Shown: positions 28,571 through 37,483 of the stretch, piece after piece
How the letters are laid out: each line of letters begins with the position of its first letter
Position numbering within the stretch: position 1 is the first letter of the stretch
Assembly (NCBI GenBank): GCA_024685285.1
Contig: JAIKVZ010000038.1
Span: 1 to 64,000 of the forward strand
From: Bacteroidales bacterium
GTDB taxonomy: Bacteria; Bacteroidota; Bacteroidia; Bacteroidales; P3
DNA: 64,000 nt
Direction: 5' to 3'
The notes under the pieces: model-generated
Databases searched by the model: none
The model's input: only the letters and a program-made list of their open reading frames with translations
What the model was told of the DNA's origin: nothing
Made by a program: the position numbers and the translations under genes

Positions 28571-29073
28571 ACCTTGAATTTATATTCGAGTTTGGACAGG
28601 TCTTCGTTGGCTTTGACTATTTTTTTCTTCAAGCCTGATTTGTAGGCGGCAAACTTCTGTGCGAGCCCGTTGTCGGCCAGGGCCAATATCTGCATAGCCA
28701 GTATGGCGGCGTTTTGGGCGCCGTTGATGGCTACGGTTGCCACCGGGATTCCCGGAGGCATCTGCAGGATGGCTAATGTGGCGTCGAGCCCTTCGAGACA
28801 CGAGCCTTTGATAGGCACTCCAATGACTGGCAGGGTGGTCTCGGCGGCTATCACTCCCGGCAGGGCGGCGGCCATGCCGGCACCGGCTATGATGACTTTG
28901 ATTCCGCGGCTGGCAGCGTTGCGGGCAAAGTCGGAGACTTCGGCTGGTGTGCGGTGGGCGGAAAGGGCGTTGACCTCGAATGGTATTTCCATCTCCTCGA
29001 AAAACTGGCAGGCTTTCTCCATGACCGGCAGGTCGCTGGTGCTGCCCATGATTATGCTAACTACAGGGGTCAT
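28567..29073 (-). CDS. purE: 5-(carboxyamino)imidazole ribonucleotide mutase
   Basis: VSIIMGSTSDLPVMEKA; ALSAHRTPAEV; GMAAALPGVIAAETTLPVIGVPIK. Confidence 0.95.
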   Translation of the reverse strand: MTPVVSIIMGSTSDLPVMEKACQFFEEMEIPFEVNALSAHRTPAEVSDFARNAASRGIKVIIAGAGMAAALPGVIAAETTLPVIGVPIKGSCLEGLDATLAILQMPPGIPVATVAINGAQNAAILAMQILALADNGLAQKFAAYKSGLKKKIVKANEDLSKLEYKFKV

Positions 29074-29127
29074 ATTTTTTTTGATTTGATTTTGCAAAAG
29101 TACACTTTTTTTTTGTAATTTTGCAGC

Positions 29128-30009
29128 GTGAAACGTTTTTTGTTGCTCTTTTTATTGCTGCCTGTGACGGCAATGGGTCAGCAGGGACTGATTGTCAATG
29201 AGTTGCTTTTCAATCCAGTGCCGGGAGGAGCCGACTGGGTTGAGCTTTACAACAACTCCGACAGCCCAGCCAACCTGGCCGACGTGCGCCTTGTACGCTG
29301 GGTTGGCGACTCGTTGGGGCGTTTCTACACGCTCGACTCGGCCGTTGTGGCACCGCACGACTATGTTGTGCTCACAACCGATGCGGCCGCTGTGGCAGCC
29401 AACCACCGTGTGCAATGGCCGTCAAAGGTGTTGCAGGTGGCGGCAATGCCGGCCTACAACGACGCTTCGGGCACGGTGATAGTAGCTTTGGCCGACTCGA
29501 CGATCATCGACCGCTTAGACTATACCGCAGCCATGCACAGCCCGTTGCTGCGCGACCCCGAGGGGGTGAGCCTTGAACGTCGCTCGCCCAATCGTCCCAC
29601 ACAGGAAGCCTCAAATTGGTTCTCGGCCTCGTCAACCTCGGGCTACGGCACTCCGGGCTACGTCAACTCGCAAAGCACCGAGTTCCTCTTTGTCGAGAAC
29701 AGTTTCACCCTCGAGCCCGAAATCTTTTCGCCCGATGGCGACGGCTACAATGACCAGCTCGACATCACCTACCAGCTCGATGCCGCCGACCTGGCCGCCA
29801 ATATCACAATATATGACGCTGTAGGCCGCCGTGTGCGCCTCCTGGCGCGAGGGGCGCTGCTTGGTTCGCACGGAGTTCTGACCTGGAACGGGCTCGACGA
29901 CAAGGGGCTCCGTTGCCGCCCGGGCAACTACGTGGTGATAGTCGAGGCATACAATACCGAGGGTCGCACCCAGGTGTTGCGCCGCGTGGTGGCTTTGGCT
30001 CTCAATTAG
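29128..30009 (+). CDS. Lamin-tail-domain surface protein with FlgD-Ig-like C-terminus
   Basis: GLIVNELLFNPVPGGADWVELYNNSDSPANLADVRLVRW; FSPDGDGYNDQLDITY...ITIYDAVGRRVRLL...LTWNGLDDKGLRCRPGNYVVIVEAYN. Confidence 0.85.
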   Translation: MKRFLLLFLLLPVTAMGQQGLIVNELLFNPVPGGADWVELYNNSDSPANLADVRLVRWVGDSLGRFYTLDSAVVAPHDYVVLTTDAAAVAANHRVQWPSKVLQVAAMPAYNDASGTVIVALADSTIIDRLDYTAAMHSPLLRDPEGVSLERRSPNRPTQEASNWFSASSTSGYGTPGYVNSQSTEFLFVENSFTLEPEIFSPDGDGYNDQLDITYQLDAADLAANITIYDAVGRRVRLLARGALLGSHGVLTWNGLDDKGLRCRPGNYVVIVEAYNTEGRTQVLRRVVALALN

Positions 30010-30027
30010 GCCGGGTACAAATGCAAA

Positions 30028-30051
30028 AGCCCCGCCGTATGGCAGGGCTTG
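30028..30051. terminator. Terminator between convergent lamin-tail gene and ferredoxin
   Basis: aagccccgcc-gtat-ggcagggctt. Confidence 0.65.
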
Positions 30052-30079
30052 AGGTTTTGTTGTTTATGCATTCTGCAGG

Positions 30080-30247
30080 TTAGCCCTCGACAATGGCACC
30101 AGTGGGGCAGGCGCCGGCGCAAGTGCCGCAAGAAACGCAAGCGTTCTCGTCGATTTTGTAGATGTCGCCCTCAGAGATAGCTCCAACGGGGCATTCGTCG
30201 ATGCATGTGCCGCAGGCAACGCAGATGTCAGTGATTTTGTAAGCCAT
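30080..30247 (-). CDS. 2[4Fe-4S] ferredoxin (absent from ORF track)
   Basis: MAYKITDICVACGTCIDECPVGAISEGDIYKIDENACVSCGTCAGACPTGAIVEG*, two CxxCxxCxxxCP clusters. Confidence 0.95.
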   Translation of the reverse strand: MAYKITDICVACGTCIDECPVGAISEGDIYKIDENACVSCGTCAGACPTGAIVEG

Positions 30248-30402
30248 TTTTGTTTTGTTTTATTGATTAATTATGCTGCAAAATTACAACTTTTTTTAAT
30301 TCCACAAAAAAAAATCACCAATAATGGTGAGTATACAGTGCCAACGGGTTGACAATCAGTGTGCTCGCTTTTTACTTTTTTTGTTTGGCCGATTGTTGCC
30401 AG

Positions 30403-30436
30403 GCGGGCGGGCGGCTCTTTCGAGCCGCCCGCCCGC
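30403..30436. repeat. GC-rich perfect inverted repeat
   Basis: gcgggcgggcggctc-tttc-gagccgcccgcccgc, 15-bp perfect stem. Confidence 0.85.
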
Positions 30437-30508
30437 AAACTTTGCGCTATGCTTTTGTGCCTGATTTTCAGTTGTTTCTGTATTTTGTTGATTGCCAGTA
30501 TTTTAAAT

Positions 30509-30552
30509 GGGTTAGGTTCGGGTTAAGGTCGGGTCAACATCGGGTATGGTTC
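30509..30552 (+). repeat. 11-nt-period dispersed element, copy 3
   Basis: GGGTTAGGTTC|GGGTTAAGGTC|GGGTCAACATC|GGGTATGGTTC. Confidence 0.9.
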
Positions 30553-30647
30553 GGCATATGCATACCCATGTTGGCACTTTTTGCGAACAGTGTCCGAACT
30601 TGATATGTCTGTTGCTTGATTTTCAGTGACTTGGGCTTGTGGGCGGC

Positions 30648-31163
30648 TCAATCCGGTTCCGGAGTGGCTTTGGCGGCTATGCCAAAGAGTGCCGTCGGCA
30701 AGTGGCAATAGCCGTCGGGGTTGTTGTCCAGGTAGGCTTGGTGATAGTCTTCGGCGCGATAGAAATTGCGTAGCGGCGCCACCTCTACCTGCAACGGAGC
30801 GTCGTGCTTGGAGGCCTCTTCGGCCATGGCGGCGTTGATGGTTGGCAGGTCGTTGGCCGAAGTGTAGTAAATGCCTGTGCGGTAGCGTGTGCCGCGATCC
30901 TCGCCCTGCTGGTTGAGGCTGGTGGGGTCTATAGCCAGAAAGTACATCCGCAGCAAGAAGCGCAACCCGGCTACGGCAGGGTCGTAGCGTAGGTGCACCG
31001 TCTCGGCATAACCGGTTTGGTCGGTATAAACCTGCTCGTAAGTGGGACTGTCGGTGTTGCCGTTGGCGTAGCCAGTTTCGGTCATGGTCACACCCTTTAT
31101 TTGCTTCAGGTAGTGCTCGGCACCCCAGAAGCAGCCAGCTGCCAGGTATATGTCTTTCAGCAT
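30648..31163 (-). CDS. msrA: Peptide-methionine (S)-S-oxide reductase
   Basis: LAAGCFWGAEHYLKQIKGVTMTETGYANGNTDSPTYEQVYTDQTGYAE. Confidence 0.95.
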   Translation of the reverse strand: MLKDIYLAAGCFWGAEHYLKQIKGVTMTETGYANGNTDSPTYEQVYTDQTGYAETVHLRYDPAVAGLRFLLRMYFLAIDPTSLNQQGEDRGTRYRTGIYYTSANDLPTINAAMAEEASKHDAPLQVEVAPLRNFYRAEDYHQAYLDNNPDGYCHLPTALFGIAAKATPEPD

Positions 31164-32446
31164 AATTGGGCTATTAAGTCGTTTTCAAAAGCCTGTGTTA
31201 TAGTGGCCTGCACAAAGTCGCCCGGACGTATGCCAGCCTTGGTTTGGTGTATCAGCACCTCGTCGTCGACATCGGGGCTGTCGTATTCGGTTCGTCCCAC
31301 GAGGTATTCGCCTTCGCGACGGTCTATAAGGCAGCGGTAGGTGTGGCCAATGCGAGCCTGGTTTTTTTCGAGCGATATTTGTTCCTGTATGGCCATGAGC
31401 TCGCTCACGCGGCGCTCTTTTTCTTCCTGCGGCACGGTGTCGCCCAGCTTTGCGGCGGGTGTGCCCTCCTCTGGCGAGTAGGCAAAGCAGCCCATACGGT
31501 CAAAGCGGGCCTGCCTTACGAATTCTTTCAACTCCTCAAACTCGCGCTCGGTCTCGCCTGGGTAGCCGGCTATGAGTGTTGTGCGGATGGCTACGTCGGG
31601 CAGTTTGCTGCGCATGGTGTCGAGCAGGCGCAGGGTACCCTCGCGGTCTATGCCGCGCTGCATTGAGCTCAGCAACCGGCTGTTGATGTGTTGCAGAGGT
31701 ATGTCGATGTAGTTGCAGATGTTGGCATGGCGTGCAATGGCGTCGATGGCGTCCTCGGGGAACGAGGTGGGGTAGGTGTAGTGCAGGCGTATCCATTCGG
31801 CGCCGCTTTCGTCGGCTAGACGGTTGAGCAGTTCGCCAAGGGTGCGGCGACCGTAGATGTCAAGCCCGTAGTAGGTTGTGTCCTGGCTTATGACGATGAG
31901 CTCCTTGACCCCGGTGCGCACCAGTTGCTGCGCCTCGGCCACGAGGTCGTCCATCGGACGCGAGCGGTGCGCTCCGCGTATAAGAGGTATGGCGCAGTAG
32001 GAGCACGAGCGGTTGCAGCCCTCGGCAATCTTGAGGTAGGCGTAGTGCGCCGGTGTCGACAGTGGCCTAACCCCGATAGAGTCTATGGACTCTACTGTTT
32101 CTATAGAATCTATAATCTTCTCCCATTCATGCACCCCGAACCAGCCGTCGACTTCTGGCATTTCGCGTGCCAGCTCGTCGCGGTAGCGCTCTACTAAGCA
32201 GCCGCACACTAAGAGCCTACGGCTTTTGCGGCCACGTGTCTTCACGGCAATCTGTTGCAGAATGGCGTTCACGCTCTCTTCTTTGGCATCGCCGATGAAG
32301 CCGCAGGTGTTCACGATGGTTGTATCACAGTCGTTCCGCTGTCGGTCGAAGTGCACAGAGTGCCCTTTTGCTTTCAGCCCTTGCGCCAGGTTCTCGCTGT
32401 CAACCGTGTTCTTAGAACACCCCAGGGTTATGATGTTGATATTCAT
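31157..32446 (-). CDS. rimO: Ribosomal protein S12 methylthiotransferase
   Basis: ITLGCSKNTVDSE; NTCGFIGDAKEESVN; AEGCNRSCSYCAIPLIRGAHRSRP radical SAM. Confidence 0.95.
   Translation of the reverse strand: MNINIITLGCSKNTVDSENLAQGLKAKGHSVHFDRQRNDCDTTIVNTCGFIGDAKEESVNAILQQIAVKTRGRKSRRLLVCGCLVERYRDELAREMPEVDGWFGVHEWEKIIDSIETVESIDSIGVRPLSTPAHYAYLKIAEGCNRSCSYCAIPLIRGAHRSRPMDDLVAEAQQLVRTGVKELIVISQDTTYYGLDIYGRRTLGELLNRLADESGAEWIRLHYTYPTSFPEDAIDAIARHANICNYIDIPLQHINSRLLSSMQRGIDREGTLRLLDTMRSKLPDVAIRTTLIAGYPGETEREFEELKEFVRQARFDRMGCFAYSPEEGTPAAKLGDTVPQEEKERRVSELMAIQEQISLEKNQARIGHTYRCLIDRREGEYLVGRTEYDSPDVDDEVLIHQTKAGIRPGDFVQATITQAFENDLIAQLC
32075..32119 (+). repeat. 9-nt-period TATAGAATC repeat, in frame inside rimO
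   Basis: GATAGAGTC|TATGGACTC|TACTGTTTC|TATAGAATC|TATAATCTT; encodes IIDSIETVESIDSIG on minus. Confidence 0.85.
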
Positions 32447-32449
32447 CTT

Positions 32450-33412
32450 TTATCGTTCTTCAAACAAGGAATCTACAAATTCGTCGGGGTTGAAGAGTTG
32501 CAGGTCGGTCATTTTCTCGCCGAGGCCCAAGTAGCGCACGGGAACTTTGAATTGGTCGCTTATGCCTATGATGACACCACCTTTGGCTGTGCCGTCGAGC
32601 TTGGTGAGGGCCAGGGCGTTGACATCGGTGGCCTCGGTAAACTGGCGGGCTTGCTCGATGGCGTTTTGTCCGGTCGAGGCATCGAGTACCAGAAGTACCT
32701 CGTGCGGTGCTTCTGGCACCAATTTCTGCATAACCTTGCGTATCTTTGTGAGCTCGTTCATCAGGCCTACCTTGTTGTGCAGACGACCGGCGGTGTCAAT
32801 TATCACCACGTCACTTTGTTTCGCCAAGGCACTCTGGAGGGTATCGTAGGCCACGCTGGCGGGGTCTGCTCCCATGCCCTGTTGCACTATTGGTACACCT
32901 ACGCGGTCGGCCCAGAGTTGTAGCTGTTCTACTGCGGCGGCGCGGAATGTATCGGCAGCACCGAGCATTACGCTTTTGCCTGCTTTTTTGTACTGATATG
33001 CCAATTTGGCTATAGTGGTGGTTTTTCCTACGCCGTTGACGCCTACGACCAGTATTACATACGGTTTTGCCGGCATTGACGAGCTGAAGTCGTCGGGCAG
33101 TGAGTCATTGTATTGGCTCAGCAGGTGTGCCACCTCGGCGCGGAGAATGGAGTTCAGTTCGCCGGTGCTAATATATTTGTCGCGTTTTATTCGGTCCTGT
33201 AGAAGGCTTATGATTTTGAGAGTGGTCTCAACGCCCACGTCTGAGGTGATGAGGGTCTCCTCAAGATTGTCGAGCACGGAGTCGTCTACCGTTGAGCGTC
33301 CGATTATACTCTTGGAGAGTTTTGCAAAGAAACTCTCTTTAGTCTTGGCCAGCCCACGGTTGAGTGTGTCGAGCTGCTCGGGCGTTTTTTCTTTTCTACT
33401 GAACAGTCCCAT
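32450..33412 (-). CDS. ftsY: Signal recognition particle receptor FtsY
   Basis: VILVVGVNGVGKTTTIAKLAYQ; VMLGAADTFRAAAVEQL; VIIDTAGRLHNK; TKLDGTAKGG. Confidence 0.96.
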   Translation of the reverse strand: MGLFSRKEKTPEQLDTLNRGLAKTKESFFAKLSKSIIGRSTVDDSVLDNLEETLITSDVGVETTLKIISLLQDRIKRDKYISTGELNSILRAEVAHLLSQYNDSLPDDFSSSMPAKPYVILVVGVNGVGKTTTIAKLAYQYKKAGKSVMLGAADTFRAAAVEQLQLWADRVGVPIVQQGMGADPASVAYDTLQSALAKQSDVVIIDTAGRLHNKVGLMNELTKIRKVMQKLVPEAPHEVLLVLDASTGQNAIEQARQFTEATDVNALALTKLDGTAKGGVIIGISDQFKVPVRYLGLGEKMTDLQLFNPDEFVDSLFEER

Positions 33413-33414
33413 AG

Positions 33415-33966
33415 TTACTTAAGTTGTTTTTCCATATTAGGTTTTATGTCGGTTTCGAATATCTGCTGGTAACGGTCGAAGGGATACTTCTTGTAGTCGC
33501 CAGAGGCAAAATACCATAATATGATAACGAAATCTTTGGCCGGATAGTATCCCGGTAGGACCTGAATTAAGTTTTTTTCACTATTGAAGATTGCAAACGA
33601 GGGGAATCCCATTTGCTGTCCGAGTACTGCATAGGCAAATTCGTGTGGTCTGCGGCGTCCGTTCATTGGCGGGTTGCCTTTGTATTGCTGGCCGTTCCAA
33701 TTAAAGGTTGCATTGCCTTCGGCGTCGAATTTTACAGGGTAGTAGTATTTCTCCATAATTTTGGCCACTGTTGGGTCGGTGAAGGTATCGCGGTCCATGC
33801 GTTTACACCAGCCGCACCACGAGGTGTAGAAGTCGATAAAGACCATCTTCTCGCCGAGGTTGGCCGTGGCGGCAGAATCTATGCTGTGCCACTTGGTTTG
33901 GGCCTCGGTGTGCGGAACAAGGGTCATAAAGGCCAGGATTAGGAGTATGAGTGTTTTGCTTTTCAT
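33415..33966 (-). CDS. Thioredoxin-fold secreted protein
   Basis: Signal peptide; VFIDFYTSWCGWCKRMDRDTF (WCGWC). Confidence 0.85.
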   Translation of the reverse strand: MKSKTLILLILAFMTLVPHTEAQTKWHSIDSAATANLGEKMVFIDFYTSWCGWCKRMDRDTFTDPTVAKIMEKYYYPVKFDAEGNATFNWNGQQYKGNPPMNGRRRPHEFAYAVLGQQMGFPSFAIFNSEKNLIQVLPGYYPAKDFVIILWYFASGDYKKYPFDRYQQIFETDIKPNMEKQLK

Positions 33967-34001
33967 GGTATATATTATATAAAAGGTGTTGTTGCCGTGT
34001 T

Positions 34002-35330
34002 TTACCAGTCGTATTCCCATGTGCGCTCATTGTCCTCGTTGGCTTCGTCGTACACCTCCTCACGTTCTTCGCGGTCGCGCAGTCTGAATAGGCGTCCCAG
34101 CCAGTCGTCTTTCTTTGATTTCACTTGGGTTTGTTTGGCTTTGTCTTCTTCAATTATCTTCGAAATCTGTTGCACGTAGTTCTCTACGTAGTTGTGTTGC
34201 ACATTGTCATCGTGGTGGATGATAGCGCCTGTATAGTAGTGACGCAGAATACTGTCATAGTCAATACCGAGTCCAACCATACGTATGGTGCCCTCCTGGC
34301 TGAGCCCCACGCCGTGGCCGTAGCCGTGGCCGTGGAGTATAACGGATCGGCTGACGGTGTCAACGTCCACCGAGAAGAAGGTCGATTTCAACTGCCAATC
34401 GGATCGTATCTTTGTCAGAGGTATGTTGAGAATTTTTGCTTTGCGTTGTGGTTGGGCAAAATGGAGCAATTCGTCACGATTGACGGAGTCTGAGGTATTG
34501 ATGTGGTGGGTCTTCTCAAAATAGGCCAGCCAGCGCTCAATGCTGATGGTCTTGGTCCAGTCGCTTTGACGCATACGGAACGAGAAAGTGTCGTCGACCG
34601 AGCGCAGATAGGGCAAGGCGGTGCGCCATACATCTTCAGAATTGGCGGTCTGACCGCCAGAGTTGGAGTGGAACGGTGTTTCTATCAGCTCGCCGTTGGC
34701 ATCGACGAGGGTTTCGCCGCTGCTCTGTATGGTGCCGAGCATGATGTCGGGTCGCACGCAGCGGTTGTTGTAAGCTTGGCAGTGCACATAGTCGCAGAAG
34801 TTGTAGCCATCGGCATGGTGTTTGTTTTTATTTCGTAGAGCCCAAGTGCGTGAAATGATAGCTTGTATGCGGAATATGTCTGATTGCGAACCGTATATCT
34901 CGCTTTGAACCACGCCTGCTATGTATGTCTCGAACTCTACGTCGTTAATTATAAGCAGAGCTCCATTTTTCATAACACTGACTTCTATATTACCTTCATA
35001 TGTGCGGTTCTTCAGATTCCGAGGATTGATGCACACAATGCAGGCCGTGTCTGTGGCTTCGAGCCGCACAGCGTTGAAAGTGCCATAGTCATCGCCGCCC
35101 ACAACAACGCTCACTTGTTGACCTTTGGCACGTAGTTCTACGGTGCGGCCTTCGCTCACTTCAGACTCGAGCAGTGTGGTGTGGTCGCCATAGAGGTTAT
35201 AGCTTCCAAGGTCGAAAGATAGTGTCAGGTTGTCTATCTTGTTATTGGAGAAAAGCCTTACTCGAACCCTTTCGGCGTTGGCAGATAGAGTCAAGAAGAT
35301 GAGTATCAGTATGGTAATCAGGCGTTTCAT
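34002..35330 (-). CDS. SpoIID/LytB domain-containing protein
   Basis: FETYIAGVVQSEIYG; IQAIISRTWAL; HGHGYGHGVGLSQEGTIRMVGLGIDYDSILRHYYTGA. Confidence 0.88.
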   Translation of the reverse strand: MKRLITILILIFLTLSANAERVRVRLFSNNKIDNLTLSFDLGSYNLYGDHTTLLESEVSEGRTVELRAKGQQVSVVVGGDDYGTFNAVRLEATDTACIVCINPRNLKNRTYEGNIEVSVMKNGALLIINDVEFETYIAGVVQSEIYGSQSDIFRIQAIISRTWALRNKNKHHADGYNFCDYVHCQAYNNRCVRPDIMLGTIQSSGETLVDANGELIETPFHSNSGGQTANSEDVWRTALPYLRSVDDTFSFRMRQSDWTKTISIERWLAYFEKTHHINTSDSVNRDELLHFAQPQRKAKILNIPLTKIRSDWQLKSTFFSVDVDTVSRSVILHGHGYGHGVGLSQEGTIRMVGLGIDYDSILRHYYTGAIIHHDDNVQHNYVENYVQQISKIIEEDKAKQTQVKSKKDDWLGRLFRLRDREEREEVYDEANEDNERTWEYDW

Positions 35331-36439
35331 TGATGATGTTTGCAGGCAATGTTAAGTATTTGGCGAGCTGCACGCTCCGAGGCACCTGGGCCGCCAAGTA
35401 GGGTTCGCAGTGTGGCGTATGATTGCTGTATTTGTGTGCGCACAGCGGAGTCGAGCATCCGGTTGAACTCGTTTTCAAGGCGATCTTGGTTGAAATCTTC
35501 CTGAATTAGCTCTGTTACAACAGGGGCGTCTGCAATGAGGTTGACTAGCGATATATAGCGTATGCGACGACTCACAATTGCTCTGGCAATGGCTATCGAC
35601 ACAGGGTTGGCACGATAGCAAACTACCTGCGGCACATTGAATAGTGCAGTCTCGAGTGTGGCGGTCCCAGAGCACACAACGGCGGCATATGCCTGGGCGA
35701 GGATGTTGTATGTCTGGTCATAGAGCACGCTAATATTGCTGTCGGCAGGTATTAGCATATTGTAGAAGTTGGCACCAATAATGCTCATGCCAGCTACTAC
35801 AAAGTGATATTCTGGGTGCTCTACAGCCAATTTGGTCATGGCAGGAAGACTGTGTATCAGTTCTTGCCTGCGGCTTCCTGGCAGCAGGGCTATGATAGGT
35901 TTACTGTCGATGGCGATGTCGTTGCGGTGGTATAGTTCAACCTCGTCCAGGAGCGGATGACCAACATATACGGCTTGCGGCATATTGTTGCTGGCAAAAA
36001 ACTGCTGTTCGAATGGCAAGATGTAGCAAAGCGTGTCAAGTGAGCGGCGCATCTTTTTTATGCGGCTCTTTTTCCACGCCCACAGGTTGGGCGAAATGTA
36101 GTGAGCGGTGCTGTAGCCGTTGAGGTGAGCCCACTCCTCAATCTTGAGGTTGAATCCCGGGTAGTCTATGCCAATGACCACATCTGGTTTGTATTCGGCT
36201 ATGTCGTGCTTGCAAAAGCTTATGTTGCCGAGCACGGTGCTCAAATGTGCCGCCACCTCGATAAACCCCATTATAGCCAGGTCGCGTATATGTCGGACTG
36301 GTTGCCCTCCTATGGCCGACATGGCATCGCCTCCCCAAAAGCGGAATTGAGCTTCGGGGTCGAGGGCTTGCAGGGCTCTCATGAGGTTGGCGCCGTGCAG
36401 GTCGCCAGAGGCCTCGCCAGCTATAAGGTAGTATTTCAT
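35327..36439 (-). CDS. lpxB: Lipid-A-disaccharide synthase
   Basis: MKYYLIAGEASGDLHGANLMRAL; IGIDYPGFNLKI; LLPGSRRQEL. Confidence 0.96.
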   Translation of the reverse strand: MKYYLIAGEASGDLHGANLMRALQALDPEAQFRFWGGDAMSAIGGQPVRHIRDLAIMGFIEVAAHLSTVLGNISFCKHDIAEYKPDVVIGIDYPGFNLKIEEWAHLNGYSTAHYISPNLWAWKKSRIKKMRRSLDTLCYILPFEQQFFASNNMPQAVYVGHPLLDEVELYHRNDIAIDSKPIIALLPGSRRQELIHSLPAMTKLAVEHPEYHFVVAGMSIIGANFYNMLIPADSNISVLYDQTYNILAQAYAAVVCSGTATLETALFNVPQVVCYRANPVSIAIARAIVSRRIRYISLVNLIADAPVVTELIQEDFNQDRLENEFNRMLDSAVRTQIQQSYATLRTLLGGPGASERAARQILNIACKHHQ

Positions 36440-36729
36440 TGCAGATCGAGGGCTTTTGTTGACATGATAAGCGCCATGAAGGCAATGAATGAGGCAAAGA
36501 TAACCACTATTAAGGCTTTAGTTACTTTGGGCTGTTCTTTGCGTTTGGCATAGTGGCGCAATATTAGTATTAGAGGGATGAAAGCCAAACCGAATAGACG
36601 AAGGTTGTCGGCTACCTGAACTTGACCTATTGTTAACCCGACCACAACTAACGCCAAGGCTATGGCTAAGCTGCCTATTCCCAGGACTATACCCACGTCG
36701 TAGCGGTCTTGTTTGAGATAGTTACTCAT
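36436..36729 (-). CDS. Small membrane protein
   Basis: About 97 aa with predicted TM segments between surE and lpxB; overlapping junctions. Start MSNYLKQ. Confidence 0.65.
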   Translation of the reverse strand: MSNYLKQDRYDVGIVLGIGSLAIALALVVVGLTIGQVQVADNLRLFGLAFIPLILILRHYAKRKEQPKVTKALIVVIFASFIAFMALIMSTKALDLQ

Positions 36730-37483
36730 AGCGTCTGCTAAGTTGCTGAATAGATGAGTGATGTGTAAAGTCGGTACAGGTGGGCACAATGGAGACGTAT
36801 CCGTTGCGCAAGGCCCATTCGTCGCTGCCAGGTTGAAGGTCGTCGCACACGAATTTGCCAGTGAGCCACCAGTAGGGGCGACCGACAGGATCTATACGCT
36901 GTTGGTAGCTGTCGTGCCAGTTTGACTGTGCCGCACGGCATACTTTCAGGCCTTTTATTTCACTGGCTGGGATATAGGGTATGTTTACATTGAGCGCTAT
37001 GCCGACAGGCAGTCCGTTCTGCAATACGTCGGCTATTATGTTGCGCACAGGCTCTATGCAGCCACCGAAGTCCGCATCTGCACTGTGGCTGAGTAGAGAG
37101 AATCCGATGGAATTGAGACCGTTGAGCGAGGCCTCGATGGCAGCTCCCATGGTGCCACTGTAATGCACATTGATGGAGCTGTTACTGCCATGGTTGATAC
37201 CAGCGAGTGCCAAAACGGGACGTGTGGGACAGAAATTCTCAAGTGCCATCTTTGTGCAGTCGGCCGGCGTGCCGTCGCATGCATATATTTTGAGTCTTTC
37301 GCTCTCGCTCACAGTGCGAACCCTCAGTGGACGGTTAGGGGTGAGGCTGTGGCTGAGACATGACGAGTTGCCTTCGGGAGCCATTACGACCACATCGCCA
37401 AACTCAAGCGCAATATCACATAGTGTACGCAGTCCTTTAGAGGCGTATCCGTCGTCGTTGGTTATGAGCAAAAGCGGTTTCAT
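36722..37483 (-). CDS. surE: 5'/3'-nucleotidase SurE
   Basis: MKPLLLITNDDGYASKGLRTL; VVMAPEGNSSCLSHSLT; GINHGSNSSINVHYSGTMGAAIEA. Confidence 0.96.
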   Translation of the reverse strand: MKPLLLITNDDGYASKGLRTLCDIALEFGDVVVMAPEGNSSCLSHSLTPNRPLRVRTVSESERLKIYACDGTPADCTKMALENFCPTRPVLALAGINHGSNSSINVHYSGTMGAAIEASLNGLNSIGFSLLSHSADADFGGCIEPVRNIIADVLQNGLPVGIALNVNIPYIPASEIKGLKVCRAAQSNWHDSYQQRIDPVGRPYWWLTGKFVCDDLQPGSDEWALRNGYVSIVPTCTDFTHHSSIQQLSRRYE

